DNA of 64,000 nucleotides. Source: Clostridia bacterium. GTDB lineage: Bacteria > Bacillota > Clostridia > Christensenellales > CAG-138. The stretch is from positions 1 through 64,000 of the forward strand of contig JAFYOP010000010.1 in the NCBI GenBank assembly GCA_017547885.1, in the 5' to 3' direction. This document shows positions 9,201-17,450 of the stretch, one piece after another; positions within the stretch are counted from its first letter, which is position 1; each line of letters starts with the position of its first letter. Both the position numbers and the translations under genes were made by a program. Below the pieces are notes generated by a model that ran no database searches, was not told where the DNA came from, and saw only the letters and a list, made by a program, of their open reading frames with translations.

Positions 9201-10100
9201 ATGGATTTTAAGCAGATAGAAGCATTTTGCATGGTGGTAAAGCACGGAAGCTTTTCCAAGGCGGCAAAGACACTGGGAGTATCTCAGCCTACCATAAGCG
9301 CCCATATATCCACATTGGAAAAGGAGCTTGGCTGTGAACTGCTGATACGCACCAGCCGCAGCATATTCCCCACCGACAGGGGCGCAATACTGCTGGGCTA
9401 TGCCCAGAGTATACTTGGCCTTCGCAACAAAGCTCTGGAGGAGCTGTCCAAGCCGGAAAACCGCCATACCGGCGTGCTTACCATCGCAGCATCCTCTGTT
9501 CCCGCTCAGTACTGCCTGCCGGAGCTGCTTTCTGCCTTCAGCGAAAGGTATCCCGGAGTGTCCTACCATCTGCACAATGCAAACAGTATGCAGGCGGTGG
9601 ATCTTGTGCGCAAGGGTACTGCAGACGTGGCCCTTACCGGCGCAAAGGCAGAAAATACCAACTGCGAATTCAGGAGCTTTACAAAGGATGAGCTGGTTCT
9701 GGTAACTCCCAATGTGCAGCGGTTCAGGATGATGGAGGGCAGCATTCCTCCCGAAATACTTTACAGTGAGCCGTTCATTACCCGAGAAGGGGGCAGCGGC
9801 ACCCGTATGGAATACGAGCAGCTGCTGAGGAGCGCAGGAATAGAGCCTGAGCGCATGAATGTCATTGCCGAGATAAGCTACAGCGAGGCGGTGAAAAAGT
9901 CCGTAGCCGCCGGCCTTGGCATTGCCATAATGAGCATACACGCCATTGAGGATGAGCTGGAATCCGACAAGCTACTGTGCTTCCGCCTTGGCAGGGCGGC
10001 AATGAGGCGCGACCTGTATATCGTGATGCGCAGAAACCGCTCGGATGTATCCACCGCGGCGCTGTTTTTCGACTTTGTAACGGAATACTATAAAAGGTAG
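9201..10100 (+). CDS. LysR family transcriptional regulator
   Basis: 299 aa. N-terminal winged helix-turn-helix (residues 1-60: FCMVVKHGSFSKAAKTLGVSQPTISAHISTLE), then a two-lobed periplasmic-binding-like effector domain (about 90-295). It resembles the CysB/YeiE/selenium-associated LysR group in SQPTISAHIS, but the effector cannot be read from sequence. Ribosome site GAGGT. It begins a unit with the lipoprotein gene, whose GTG starts only 8 bp after its stop. A palindrome at 9156-9176 is the likely autoregulatory site. Confidence 0.92.
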   Translation: MDFKQIEAFCMVVKHGSFSKAAKTLGVSQPTISAHISTLEKELGCELLIRTSRSIFPTDRGAILLGYAQSILGLRNKALEELSKPENRHTGVLTIAASSVPAQYCLPELLSAFSERYPGVSYHLHNANSMQAVDLVRKGTADVALTGAKAENTNCEFRSFTKDELVLVTPNVQRFRMMEGSIPPEILYSEPFITREGGSGTRMEYEQLLRSAGIEPERMNVIAEISYSEAVKKSVAAGLGIAIMSIHAIEDELESDKLLCFRLGRAAMRRDLYIVMRRNRSDVSTAALFFDFVTEYYKR

Positions 10101-10108
10101 GAATATAA

Positions 10109-11704
10109 GTGAGGAAAAATCGAATAAAGTCGGTGACGGCCATTGCGATGACTTTGTGTCTAACCGGCCTGATGTGGGGCTGCGGCGTGCAAAACAATAC
10201 GGAGCCCTCACCGGAAGAGGCAGAGCTCCTTTTCATGGCCGATGCACGGCGGGAGACCATATTAAACAGCCCTACCGAAATACTTGCTGAGGGTACAAGT
10301 TATTTCGTAGCTGCCGACGGAGATGACGGCAATAGTGGAAGAAGCGAAGAAGCACCATGGGCAACGCTTGATAAGGTAAACAGCGCAGACTTGCAGCCCG
10401 GAGACTGTGTGTTTTTTCGTCGGGGCGACGTTTGGAGAGGAAGCCCTCTCATAGCGCAGGAGGGAGTTGTATATTCCGCCTATGGCGACGGTCCTAAGCC
10501 CGGCATATACGGCTCGCCGGAAAATGGAGCTCATCCGTCAAAATGGAGTCTAATGGAGGGCACGGATAATATCTGGGTTTTCTATAAAGACATAATGGAT
10601 TGCGGGGACATTGTGCTGGATGGCAGCATGGACTTGGCGGATAAAGCTCCCGTATGGTGGAGCGGCCGCCACTATGTAAAGCATATATCCGGCAATTCAT
10701 ATGATTCGCTTATGCAGAAGCCGGATTTTGACCCTGCAAAGGATATGCAGAACCTGCAGTATTTCAATGATATAGACTACAGCGACCTAGGCTCGCAGCA
10801 TCCGATATTTGTTTATCAGCACGCAGACCGCACAGGAAAACTGTATCTTCGCTGCGATGAGGGCAATCCGGGGGAAATATATGACTCTGTCGAATTCTGC
10901 TGCGACCCAAATGAAGGCTGTGTTGTTACGCTCAATTATGGGCATGGTTCGGTTATTGACAATCTTGCAATTCTCTATGGCGGACATGCCATAGAGGCCA
11001 GAGGCGCCAGGCTGGTGCAAAACTGCGAGGTGGGCTATATGGGAGCAATGACCCACACCTTTATTGAAGGGGAAACCATATACTCCGGAGATGGAATAAA
11101 CCATACAACAGACATGATAACCCAAAACAACTATGTGCATCATTGCTTTAATGGGGGAATTGCGGCAGGAGAATTGTCCCATGATGGAGACCCTGAAGCT
11201 GAAAGCGCAGAGGATATACAGGGAAACAGCGAAATTCGAGGAAACCTGCTGGAATATACCTGTGGCATTACCCTGCTCAACTGGGAAGAGCAGCCAAGTC
11301 TCCTTCGCATGTTCAAGAACATCACTATTGAGGATAATTATGTGATGTATTCTTCGCCTGCGGGAAATCCTGCCCAAAGGAACAAGGCCAATGATGTTAT
11401 CGGTGCGCTGGTTTTTACCGGCAGCGATAATCCCCTGCCCTGCGCCAATGAAAACCTTGTTATAAAGGATAACGTTTTATACCTGTCCCAGGGGTCTCTG
11501 ATAATCAGCGGAATGCCGGAAGAATACTATCCGGTTTATTCGGGGAATACATATGTGCAGTATGATGACGGTATATTTGCATACTGGCGATTCAAAGATG
11601 GTACTTTCGGCCAAGTCCTTGCCCGCAGGGCAGGCGATGCAGAGGCCTTCGTGCGAAATGAGCTGGGGGATGAAAGAGGAATTGTTTTACAGGCAAAGAG
11701 ATAA
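10109..11704 (+). CDS. Secreted lipoprotein with parallel beta-helix (pectate-lyase-like) fold
   Basis: 531 aa with a GTG start preceded by GTAGGAAT. Signal peptide with a lipobox-like LMWGC (C25); the tryptophan is unusual for a lipobox. Then YFVAADGDDGNSGRSEEAPWATLDKVN, the entry seen in right-handed beta-helix proteins (a 'DGxDxNxGTxxxPW' pattern), followed by many short N/V/G-rich rungs such as NLVIKDNVLYLSQG. Homologues act on or bind polysaccharides, but no catalytic residues can be assigned here. The coupling to a LysR gene suggests co-regulation. It is followed by a strong terminator. Confidence 0.75.
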   Translation: MRKNRIKSVTAIAMTLCLTGLMWGCGVQNNTEPSPEEAELLFMADARRETILNSPTEILAEGTSYFVAADGDDGNSGRSEEAPWATLDKVNSADLQPGDCVFFRRGDVWRGSPLIAQEGVVYSAYGDGPKPGIYGSPENGAHPSKWSLMEGTDNIWVFYKDIMDCGDIVLDGSMDLADKAPVWWSGRHYVKHISGNSYDSLMQKPDFDPAKDMQNLQYFNDIDYSDLGSQHPIFVYQHADRTGKLYLRCDEGNPGEIYDSVEFCCDPNEGCVVTLNYGHGSVIDNLAILYGGHAIEARGARLVQNCEVGYMGAMTHTFIEGETIYSGDGINHTTDMITQNNYVHHCFNGGIAAGELSHDGDPEAESAEDIQGNSEIRGNLLEYTCGITLLNWEEQPSLLRMFKNITIEDNYVMYSSPAGNPAQRNKANDVIGALVFTGSDNPLPCANENLVIKDNVLYLSQGSLIISGMPEEYYPVYSGNTYVQYDDGIFAYWRFKDGTFGQVLARRAGDAEAFVRNELGDERGIVLQAKR

Positions 11705-11707
11705 AAC

Positions 11708-11744
11708 GAAAAACTCCGCAGGATATTATTCCTGCGGAGTTTTG
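11708..11744. terminator. Bidirectional intrinsic terminator
   Basis: 12-bp stem AAACTCCGCAGG / CCTGCGGAGTTT with an 8-base loop and A/T runs on both sides. It serves the lipoprotein (+) and the DUF6440 gene (-). Confidence 0.92.
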
Positions 11745-11763
11745 CTCATAGAAAGAACGAGGC

Positions 11764-11970
11764 TTACTTTACCCTGCCGTAATCATCCAGCTCAGTTATT
11801 ATGGGCTTGCCGTCAGCGTCAAGCATTACCGTCATGCCCCCGGCATATCCGCTGGCCCATACGGCGTAGTTTACGCCGGTGGCCTTGTCCACCCATATTT
11901 CAAAGGCGGCACCGAAGCCCGCGCCCTGCTTTTGGATGCGGATGAATCTGTCTGTATCCTTAACTCTCAT
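11764..11970 (-). CDS. DUF6440 family small protein
   Basis: 68 aa. A small all-beta protein with the DUF6440 pattern: R-x-I, then EIWVDKATGVNYAVWASGYAGG and MLDADGKPII. Function unknown. Related proteins often look like short tail or carrier domains for xenobiotic-responsive contexts, but nothing is proven. It follows the MATE gene with a 1-bp gap (stop at 11972, ATG at 11970), so the two form one operon and this protein may be functionally linked to the exporter. Confidence 0.8.
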   Translation of the reverse strand: MRVKDTDRFIRIQKQGAGFGAAFEIWVDKATGVNYAVWASGYAGGMTVMLDADGKPIITELDDYGRVK

Positions 11971-11971
11971 A

Positions 11972-13333
11972 TTAACCCTCCAGATATCTTATCTGTGCGT
12001 TGTATACCTTTACCAGCATAATGGACGCGAATATCAGGGCGAATATCTCTGCCACGGGGAAGGCATACCATACCGCGCTGAGGCCCCATATCTTAGAGAA
12101 GATGAAGGCGGCAGGCAGCAGTATTATCAGCTGACGCAGAGCAGACATAAGCAGGGACAGCCTGCCGTTGCCGATGGCCTGAAACAGAGAGGAGAACATT
12201 ATGCCCAGCGCTGCCATGGGGAAGCAAAGGCTTATGGTCTTAAGTGCAGGTACGCCTATCTCCAGCATTGCGGGGGAGGCGTCGAACAGATTCAGCATAA
12301 AGGGAGCGCAGGACTGAAACAGCAGCAGGCCAAGCATCATTACGCAGAAGGCGTACAATGAGCCGTACTTCAGCGCATCCATAACGCGCTTTCTGTTTCT
12401 TGCGCCAAAGTTGTAGCCGATTATGGGCATGGTGCCGCTGTTGAGGCCGAATACCGGCATGAATACAAAGGACTGAAGTTTAAAGTATACGCCCATTACG
12501 CTGACTGCGGTGGGGGTAAATGCAATGAGTATCTTGTTAATGCCTACATTCATTACGGAGCCTACCATCTGCAGGAATATGCTGGGTATACCCACAACGT
12601 ATATGTCCTTGATGGTGCGGAGGCTGGGGCGGAATCTCTTGAAGTTCACCTTAACGAGGCACTTTTTGCTGAATATCAAAAACGCGCCGAATATCATGCC
12701 AACCATCTGGCCGCCAACGGTTGCTATGGCAGCGCCTGCCACGCCCAGTGCGGGGAAGCCGAGCAGACCAAATATGAGGATAGGGTCAAATATAAGGTTA
12801 AACACCGCGCCGATAAGCTGTATCAGCATGGAATGGATGGTATTGCCGGTGGCCTGCAGTATCTTTTCCTCCATTACCTGCACACAGGCAAATATGGCAG
12901 GAATACCTACCCAGGAGAGATATGTTATGGCATAGTCTGTGATCTCTGCATCCGGCTTGAATATGCCTATGAGGGCGGGAGTGAGCAGCAGGAAAAATAC
13001 AAAGAAGAACAGGCCGCTTACAACGGAAAGGAAAATACCGTTAGCAGCGGCGCGGTCTGCGCTGTCCTGATCCTGAGCGCCCAGGCGGCGGGCAATGAGG
13101 GAATTGGCGCCTGCAGCTGTGCCTACGGCCACAGCGGTTATTATCATCTGGAAGGGGAATACCAAAGAAACCGCCGTCAGCGCGTTTTCGCTGATGCGGG
13201 ATACGAATATGCTGTCCACCACATTGTAGGTGGCAAGAACCAGCATGGATACCATCATGGGCAGGGACATTTTAAGTATCAGCCCCGGTACGGGGAGATA
13301 GCCCATTTTATTTTGAGTGCGGGTGTTTTCCAT
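11972..13333 (-). CDS. MATE family multidrug/sodium antiporter
   Basis: 453 aa with about 12 hydrophobic helices in two homologous halves. Typical MATE features: KMSLPMMVSMLVLATYNVVDSIFVSR at helix 1, ANSLIARRLGAQD after helix 3, VMNVGINKILIAF in the second half and MPIIGYNFGARNRKRV. It exports cationic drugs or metabolites using a sodium or proton gradient; the substrate is not predictable. No clear ribosome site (GGAGG) is present; AATTACA lies before the ATG. The ferredoxin terminator at 13374-13406 separates it from the gene upstream. Confidence 0.92.
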   Translation of the reverse strand: MENTRTQNKMGYLPVPGLILKMSLPMMVSMLVLATYNVVDSIFVSRISENALTAVSLVFPFQMIITAVAVGTAAGANSLIARRLGAQDQDSADRAAANGIFLSVVSGLFFFVFFLLLTPALIGIFKPDAEITDYAITYLSWVGIPAIFACVQVMEEKILQATGNTIHSMLIQLIGAVFNLIFDPILIFGLLGFPALGVAGAAIATVGGQMVGMIFGAFLIFSKKCLVKVNFKRFRPSLRTIKDIYVVGIPSIFLQMVGSVMNVGINKILIAFTPTAVSVMGVYFKLQSFVFMPVFGLNSGTMPIIGYNFGARNRKRVMDALKYGSLYAFCVMMLGLLLFQSCAPFMLNLFDASPAMLEIGVPALKTISLCFPMAALGIMFSSLFQAIGNGRLSLLMSALRQLIILLPAAFIFSKIWGLSAVWYAFPVAEIFALIFASIMLVKVYNAQIRYLEG

Positions 13334-13373
13334 TGTAATTTAACTATTCCTGACTTTTGTATATTTTGTCATA

Positions 13374-13406
13374 AAAAACGGCCCATCCCAGATGGGCCGT
13401 TTTTTA
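13374..13406. terminator. Terminator after the ferredoxin gene
   Basis: Perfect 15-bp symmetry AAAAAACGGCCCATC / GATGGGCCGTTTTTT around CCA. On the minus strand it ends the ferredoxin mRNA; it would work in both directions. Confidence 0.92.
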
Positions 13407-13424
13407 TTGAATTCTTAAGTGAGA

Positions 13425-13595
13425 TTACTCCTGAACGGGAGCGCCAACGGGGCAGTTGGAAGCGCAAGCGCCGCAGTCGATGCAGGTGCCGGCGTCTACA
13501 ACGTAACGATCGTCGCCCTGAGAAATAGCGCCAACGGGGCAACCGGCTTCACAAGCGCCGCAGCTGATGCAAGTATCGTTGATTACATATGCCAT
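13425..13595 (-). CDS. 2[4Fe-4S] ferredoxin
   Basis: 56 aa, translated directly from the minus strand: begins MAYVINDTCISCGACEAGCP and ends CASNCPVGAPVQE. Two CxxCxxCxxxCP motifs give two [4Fe-4S] clusters, the classical clostridial ferredoxin used as a low-potential electron carrier (for example with pyruvate:ferredoxin oxidoreductase or hydrogenase). The full length of 56 aa is exactly typical. Ribosome site GGAGGT 9 bases before the ATG. It has its own promoter and terminator. Confidence 0.97.
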   Translation of the reverse strand: MAYVINDTCISCGACEAGCPVGAISQGDDRYVVDAGTCIDCGACASNCPVGAPVQE

Positions 13596-13629
13596 TGATA
13601 TATACCTCCACAGATATTTTTCATCTATT

Positions 13630-13657
13630 ATTGTAACACGGAAATCTTTATTGTCAA
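13630..13657 (-). promoter_or_regulatory. Sigma-A promoter of the ferredoxin gene
   Basis: On the minus strand: consensus TTGACA (13652-13657), 16-base spacer, TACAAT (13630-13635). Confidence 0.7.
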
Positions 13658-13660
13658 TAT

Positions 13661-14611
13661 TTAAAGATTATCCTTTGACATACCCCGCTCCCGCATATCC
13701 GCCTTTTCCTCTTCCAGCAGGGCGGCGAGCTCCTCGGGGGTGAGGTCCATGGTATTATCTGCCTCGGCTTCTGCTTCCTGCACCTGCTTGCCCTTGCCGC
13801 GGCTGAACTTAAGCTCGCGGAAGGGATACTCGCGGATTTCTATGGTACCGTCGGGCAGGGTGAGCTTTACCCGGGTCTTTTCGGAGATAACGTTGTTTTC
13901 CACCACAACGCCGGTAAGGCATTCGGGGGTGCCTACTTCGCGGCCCACCTTGGGCATCTGCTTGCGCATGGACTCATAGCAGTCCTGCTCGTACTTGAGG
14001 CAGCACATGAGCCTGCCGCATATGCCGGATATCTTGGTGGGGCTGAGGGAAAGGTTCTGCTCCTTTGCCATCTTGATGGACACCGGCTGGAAATCCGGCA
14101 GGAATGCCTTGCAGCATACAGGCCTGCCGCAGCTGCCAAGGCCGCCCAGCAGCTTCGCCTCATCGCGAACGCCTATCTGGCGCAGCTCTATGCGGGTCTT
14201 GAACACGGAAGCGAGGTCCTTTACAAGCTCACGGAAGTCCACACGACCGTCCGCGGTAAAGTAGAACACTATCTTTGAGCCGTTGAAGGTGTATTCCACG
14301 TCCACCAGCTTCATATCAAGATTATGTGCCTGTATTTTTTCCATGCAGGTGGCATAGGCGTCCTTTTCCTTTGCCCTGTAGCTGTCCCGCATTTCCCTGT
14401 CCCTTTCGGTGGCGATGCGGATAACCCCTTTAAGGGGCTGGACCACCTGCTCATCAGGTACTTCGTGAACGCCAACTGCAACCTCGCCAAACTCGGTGCC
14501 GCGGGCGGTTTCAACTATTACGCCGTCTCCTGCGTTTATTTCAAGCTCTGCGGGGTCAAAGAAGTAATGCTTGCTTCCTCCCCTGAATCTTACGCTGATA
14601 ACCTTAGTCAT
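13661..14611 (-). CDS. ricT: RicT/YaaT (PSP1 domain) regulatory protein
   Basis: 316 aa from the ATG at 14611. An upstream in-frame start (14683) lies inside holB and is unlikely, because MTKVISVRFRGG is the family N-terminus. Cysteine-rich PSP1 core: LGSCGRPVCCKAFL, and ICGRLMCCLKYE. In Bacillus, YaaT/RicT forms the Y-complex with RicA and RicF, binds [4Fe-4S] clusters and promotes mRNA maturation and sporulation phosphorelay activity. The ATG overlaps the holB stop by 8 bp, showing coupling. The order darA-holB-ricT is conserved in Firmicutes. The C-terminus has an acidic tail. Confidence 0.93.
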   Translation of the reverse strand: MTKVISVRFRGGSKHYFFDPAELEINAGDGVIVETARGTEFGEVAVGVHEVPDEQVVQPLKGVIRIATERDREMRDSYRAKEKDAYATCMEKIQAHNLDMKLVDVEYTFNGSKIVFYFTADGRVDFRELVKDLASVFKTRIELRQIGVRDEAKLLGGLGSCGRPVCCKAFLPDFQPVSIKMAKEQNLSLSPTKISGICGRLMCCLKYEQDCYESMRKQMPKVGREVGTPECLTGVVVENNVISEKTRVKLTLPDGTIEIREYPFRELKFSRGKGKQVQEAEAEADNTMDLTPEELAALLEEEKADMRERGMSKDNL

Positions 14612-15506
14612 TATGTATAAACTCCTCTGTAATTTCGGTAAAAAGCCGCGTAAACGTGCCTGCGGCGGAGGCGTTGGTATCAAGTCTTTCCATAGCTGAT
14701 GCCAACCATTCTATGATACCGTTTATCCGGCCCGTTGTAAAGCGGGAGGAAATGGTGCGTATGTCATCTGTGCGGTCGGGATTTTCGTTTATAATGCCCT
14801 GCTCATGGAAGGTGAGCACATCCCGCATAAATGACAGCATAAACCGTGCCCCGTCAAGGGAGGCAACCGCCTGCTGCCTGTCAAAGGGAAGCTTGCCTGA
14901 TAAAAGCTCCGTCAGCACATCCTGAGAAGCCTTTCGCAATGCCCCGTGGTCTTCGGACTGCCACAGCAGCTTTGCCTGGGACAGAGTAACGCCCTGGGCA
15001 GCGTAAAGGGCGGCCTCCCGGCTGTCCGCTCCCATATTTACAAGCTCCGCCGCCACTTCTTCAGCGGATGGCGTGCCGCACAGCACCGTGGCGCAGCGGG
15101 AGCGTATGGTGGGCAGCAGACCGGCGGGATTGCCTGTCAGCAAAAACAGGGTATTCTGAGGGGGCTCCTCAATAGACTTAAGCAGCAGATTCTGCACGTT
15201 TTCCTGTATGGTATGGGCGTTTATAAGCAGTACTGCCCGCCTGCCGCCGGAAAATGAGCTGTTGGCAAGCTCGGCTATTATTTCTGTCCTTATGGTATCC
15301 GCCTTGTAGTTGGAGGGGATTATGCAGTCCGCGGTGTGGGCAAGGCGGGAGGAATCCGCGGTGCCGGTGCAGTACAGGGCAGCGGCTTTTTTGCATAGCA
15401 CCTCCGCCATGTCATAGTCGGCGCAGGAAATAAAACAGGCGTGGGGAATATGCCCTTCGGCAATAGCCGAAAGCAGCCGCCGCTCCGCCTGTTTGATGCC
15501 GGTCAT
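14604..15506 (-). CDS. holB: DNA polymerase III delta-prime subunit
   Basis: 300 aa from the ATG at 15506 (MTGIKQAERRLLSAI); a longer frame upstream overlaps darA. A clamp-loader ATPase-like protein: HACFISCADYDMAEVLCKKAA replaces an intact Walker A, as in delta-prime, and the delta-prime signature LLKSIEEPPQNTLFLL and TIRSRC are present. It works with DnaX and HolA to load the beta clamp. It sits between darA (7-bp gap) and ricT (8-bp overlap). Confidence 0.92.
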   Translation of the reverse strand: MTGIKQAERRLLSAIAEGHIPHACFISCADYDMAEVLCKKAAALYCTGTADSSRLAHTADCIIPSNYKADTIRTEIIAELANSSFSGGRRAVLLINAHTIQENVQNLLLKSIEEPPQNTLFLLTGNPAGLLPTIRSRCATVLCGTPSAEEVAAELVNMGADSREAALYAAQGVTLSQAKLLWQSEDHGALRKASQDVLTELLSGKLPFDRQQAVASLDGARFMLSFMRDVLTFHEQGIINENPDRTDDIRTISSRFTTGRINGIIEWLASAMERLDTNASAAGTFTRLFTEITEEFIHND

Positions 15507-15513
15507 TATATGG

Positions 15514-15840
15514 TTAGTACTTGTAGAACTGCTCCACATCTACTACAAACACCGTTGCGCCGCCCATGGTAACCTGTACGGGGGCGGGGGAATTGTCGAT
15601 ATATCCGGGCACGGCAGAGGGAACCACCATGTATTCCTTGCGGGTGCTGGATTTTTCTTTGATTATTTCCAGGGTCTCATCAAGGCGGTCGGGCTCAACA
15701 CCTATCATAAGGGTGCTGTTGCCGTTGTGAAGGAAGCCGCCGGTGGAAGAGATGCGGGTGACGCTGATGCGGCGGTTGGTAAGCTCGCGGATCAGCTTTT
15801 TGGAGTCGTCATTCTGCACTATTGCGTATATAAGCTTCAT
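15514..15840 (-). CDS. darA: DarA/PstA c-di-AMP receptor (PII-like)
   Basis: 108 aa. Begins MKLIYAIVQNDDSKKL, with ISVTRISSTGGFLHNGNSTLMIGVE, the ferredoxin-like PII fold and the family's c-di-AMP binding region. It is the YaaQ/DarA/PstA protein, a trimeric receptor for the second messenger c-di-AMP, whose downstream partner is unknown. GGAGG precedes the ATG. It starts the conserved darA-holB-ricT order; yaaR, normally between darA and holB in Bacillus, is missing here. A link to potassium control (TrkAH, 45-48 kb) is plausible, since c-di-AMP commonly controls potassium uptake. Confidence 0.93.
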   Translation of the reverse strand: MKLIYAIVQNDDSKKLIRELTNRRISVTRISSTGGFLHNGNSTLMIGVEPDRLDETLEIIKEKSSTRKEYMVVPSAVPGYIDNSPAPVQVTMGGATVFVVDVEQFYKY

Positions 15841-15895
15841 GCGTTTATCCTCCGTTTCTTTACTTAATTATATATCTTATTCGCTGTCATATCAA

Positions 15896-16474
15896 CTATG
15901 CGTTGACAGCGGCTATGATCTCGCTGAGCATGCCTTCAAGCTCTTTTGATGGGCAGAAAGCCAGCGCCTTGGTTTTACCGTCTGCACGGTAAAGGAGTAT
16001 GTGTGCGTTTTCCCGCTTGCCGTTTTTAGCGTTGCCATAGAGGGGCGGCTTTTTCAGGGAAGAGTCATTTCCGCTGCCTATTATGCCTATGGCGCCTGCG
16101 GAGGGGGGGATAAGCTGAAGCATATCTCCGGGGCCGATGTTTGCCACAATGCCGCCCCGGCTGCCGCTGAGCTGTTCGATTATGAAGGTACCCAAAGGCA
16201 TGGCAAGCTTTTGCTGATTGCCGTATTCATCCAGCTCGCCCTCTTCAGGCTCCTTGCTAAAAAGGGTGTAGCGGTATGTGCAGAAACGCTTTTTGAACAC
16301 TATGAAGCACACTGCCACAAGGGCAATGAATACAACCAGCTGCAGAGCGCCCAGCCCCAGCGCCTGTATGATATTCAGCGCGATGCGGGCAATAAGCAGC
16401 ATTACGACCAGCCCTATAAACAGCAGTATGTCGGCTTTTTTGCCGGAGTTTGAGGTGTTGGATTCCTGATACAT
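15896..16474 (-). CDS. Membrane protein of unknown function
   Basis: 192 aa, not recognised. Residues 1-14 are a short cytoplasmic start; two hydrophobic helices follow at about 16-38 and 40-62. The rest is a soluble C-terminal domain with TFIIEQLSGSRGGIVANIGPGDMLQLIPP and HILLYRADGKTKALAFCPS, which reads as a beta-rich PH-like or bacterial 'YcxB-like' domain. It starts 1 bp after the CPBP protease stop, so the two are one operon and it may be that protease's partner. Downstream is darA, 55 bp away, with no terminator between. Confidence 0.7.
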   Translation of the reverse strand: MYQESNTSNSGKKADILLFIGLVVMLLIARIALNIIQALGLGALQLVVFIALVAVCFIVFKKRFCTYRYTLFSKEPEEGELDEYGNQQKLAMPLGTFIIEQLSGSRGGIVANIGPGDMLQLIPPSAGAIGIIGSGNDSSLKKPPLYGNAKNGKRENAHILLYRADGKTKALAFCPSKELEGMLSEIIAAVNA

Positions 16475-16475
16475 C

Positions 16476-17282
16476 TTAGCTTTTTTCTCCTTGGGGAGTG
16501 TTTTTGTATTTTTTCATGTGCCTTATGATGCGGGCAAAGGCGTATCCCAGCCCGGCAGCAAGAACGCCTATCACGTAAACAGGTATGCCCTCTGTCATCG
16601 GCATAATGTATAAGCCCGTAAAATTAAAGGCTATGTGCAGGATAATAGGGGCCATGAGGGTGCCGTATATATCCAACACCAGGGTAAGGCCAATACCCAT
16701 AAGGAAGGCGTAGATTATCCAGACAGGGTCCTGATGCATAAGGCCGAACAGGGCGCAGGACGCTGCGATGGCGATAAAAGGACGGGAGGTATTTTTAAAT
16801 GAGCCGTATATGGCTCCCCTGAACAGCAGCTCTTCCGCAATAGGTGCAAAGACTGCCGCGGAAAGAAGCAGTTCCAAAGGTGAGGCTGAGGTGCCTTTGG
16901 CAAAGGCGGTGCTGTATGAATCCATCAGTTCTTTAGGGATAGGCAGCAGAGACAGCAGCATGGATATCAGAAAGGCAAAGCACATGCCGGAAAACAGGCA
17001 GATTGCCGACTCTTTAAGGGAAAGAGCCTTGAAGGGCATAGCATCCTTTGCTGAGGTGCTTTTGCGTCGATACAGCAGCAGGCACAGTATTATCAGCGCA
17101 TTATGAACCAGAAGGATAAGGGAGGATTTTTCTGCAAGGTACGCTTCCATTGCTCCCTGAATATCCCCCTGAACACCCATGCCCCCTATGGCGGCGAATA
17201 CCGTCATAACAAGGGCCTGAGTGAGGAAATACAGCAGGAGTATTATAAGTATTTTGATGAGGGTATTTAAGCTTTGTTTCAT
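16476..17282 (-). CDS. CPBP family intramembrane metalloprotease
   Basis: 268 aa from the ATG at 17282 (MKQSLNTLIKILI); an upstream in-frame start is less likely because the added residues are soluble and hydrophilic. About eight membrane helices. The CPBP/Abi motifs are visible: EELLFRGAIYG (EExxxR), then FGLMHQDPVW (FxxxH) and HIAFNF (HxxxN). These are the putative zinc/catalytic residues of Rce1-like proteases that cut prenylated or bacteriocin-type substrates in the membrane. Ribosome site is weak. Substrate unknown. Confidence 0.9.
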   Translation of the reverse strand: MKQSLNTLIKILIILLLYFLTQALVMTVFAAIGGMGVQGDIQGAMEAYLAEKSSLILLVHNALIILCLLLYRRKSTSAKDAMPFKALSLKESAICLFSGMCFAFLISMLLSLLPIPKELMDSYSTAFAKGTSASPLELLLSAAVFAPIAEELLFRGAIYGSFKNTSRPFIAIAASCALFGLMHQDPVWIIYAFLMGIGLTLVLDIYGTLMAPIILHIAFNFTGLYIMPMTEGIPVYVIGVLAAGLGYAFARIIRHMKKYKNTPQGEKS

Positions 17283-17321
17283 TATAAAAAAAGAACCTGT
17301 ATTTTTATGTGATTCTATTTT

Positions 17322-17350
17322 AGCATAAAAATATTGTGATGTGTTGTTAA
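17322..17350 (-). promoter_or_regulatory. Candidate promoter of the CPBP operon
   Basis: On the minus strand: TTAACA (17345-17350), 17-base spacer, TATGCT (17322-17327), about 40 bases before the ATG at 17282. Confidence 0.45.
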
Positions 17351-17376
17351 ATTTTTTGGGATAGCGGGCAATGCAG

Positions 17377-17436
17377 AAAAAAGCCCTCCAAACGGTGGAG
17401 GGCATAAAGAATCGAAAAGCGGCAGATGCCGCTTTT
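17377..17436 (-). terminator. Double terminator after the XRE regulator
   Basis: Two hairpins follow the XRE gene on the minus strand: AAAAGCGGCA / TGCCGCTTTT (17415-17436), then GCCCTCCA / TGGAGGGC (17383-17403) followed by TTTTTTC. Confidence 0.88.
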
Positions 17437-17450
17437 TGAGGTTTGCAGGC

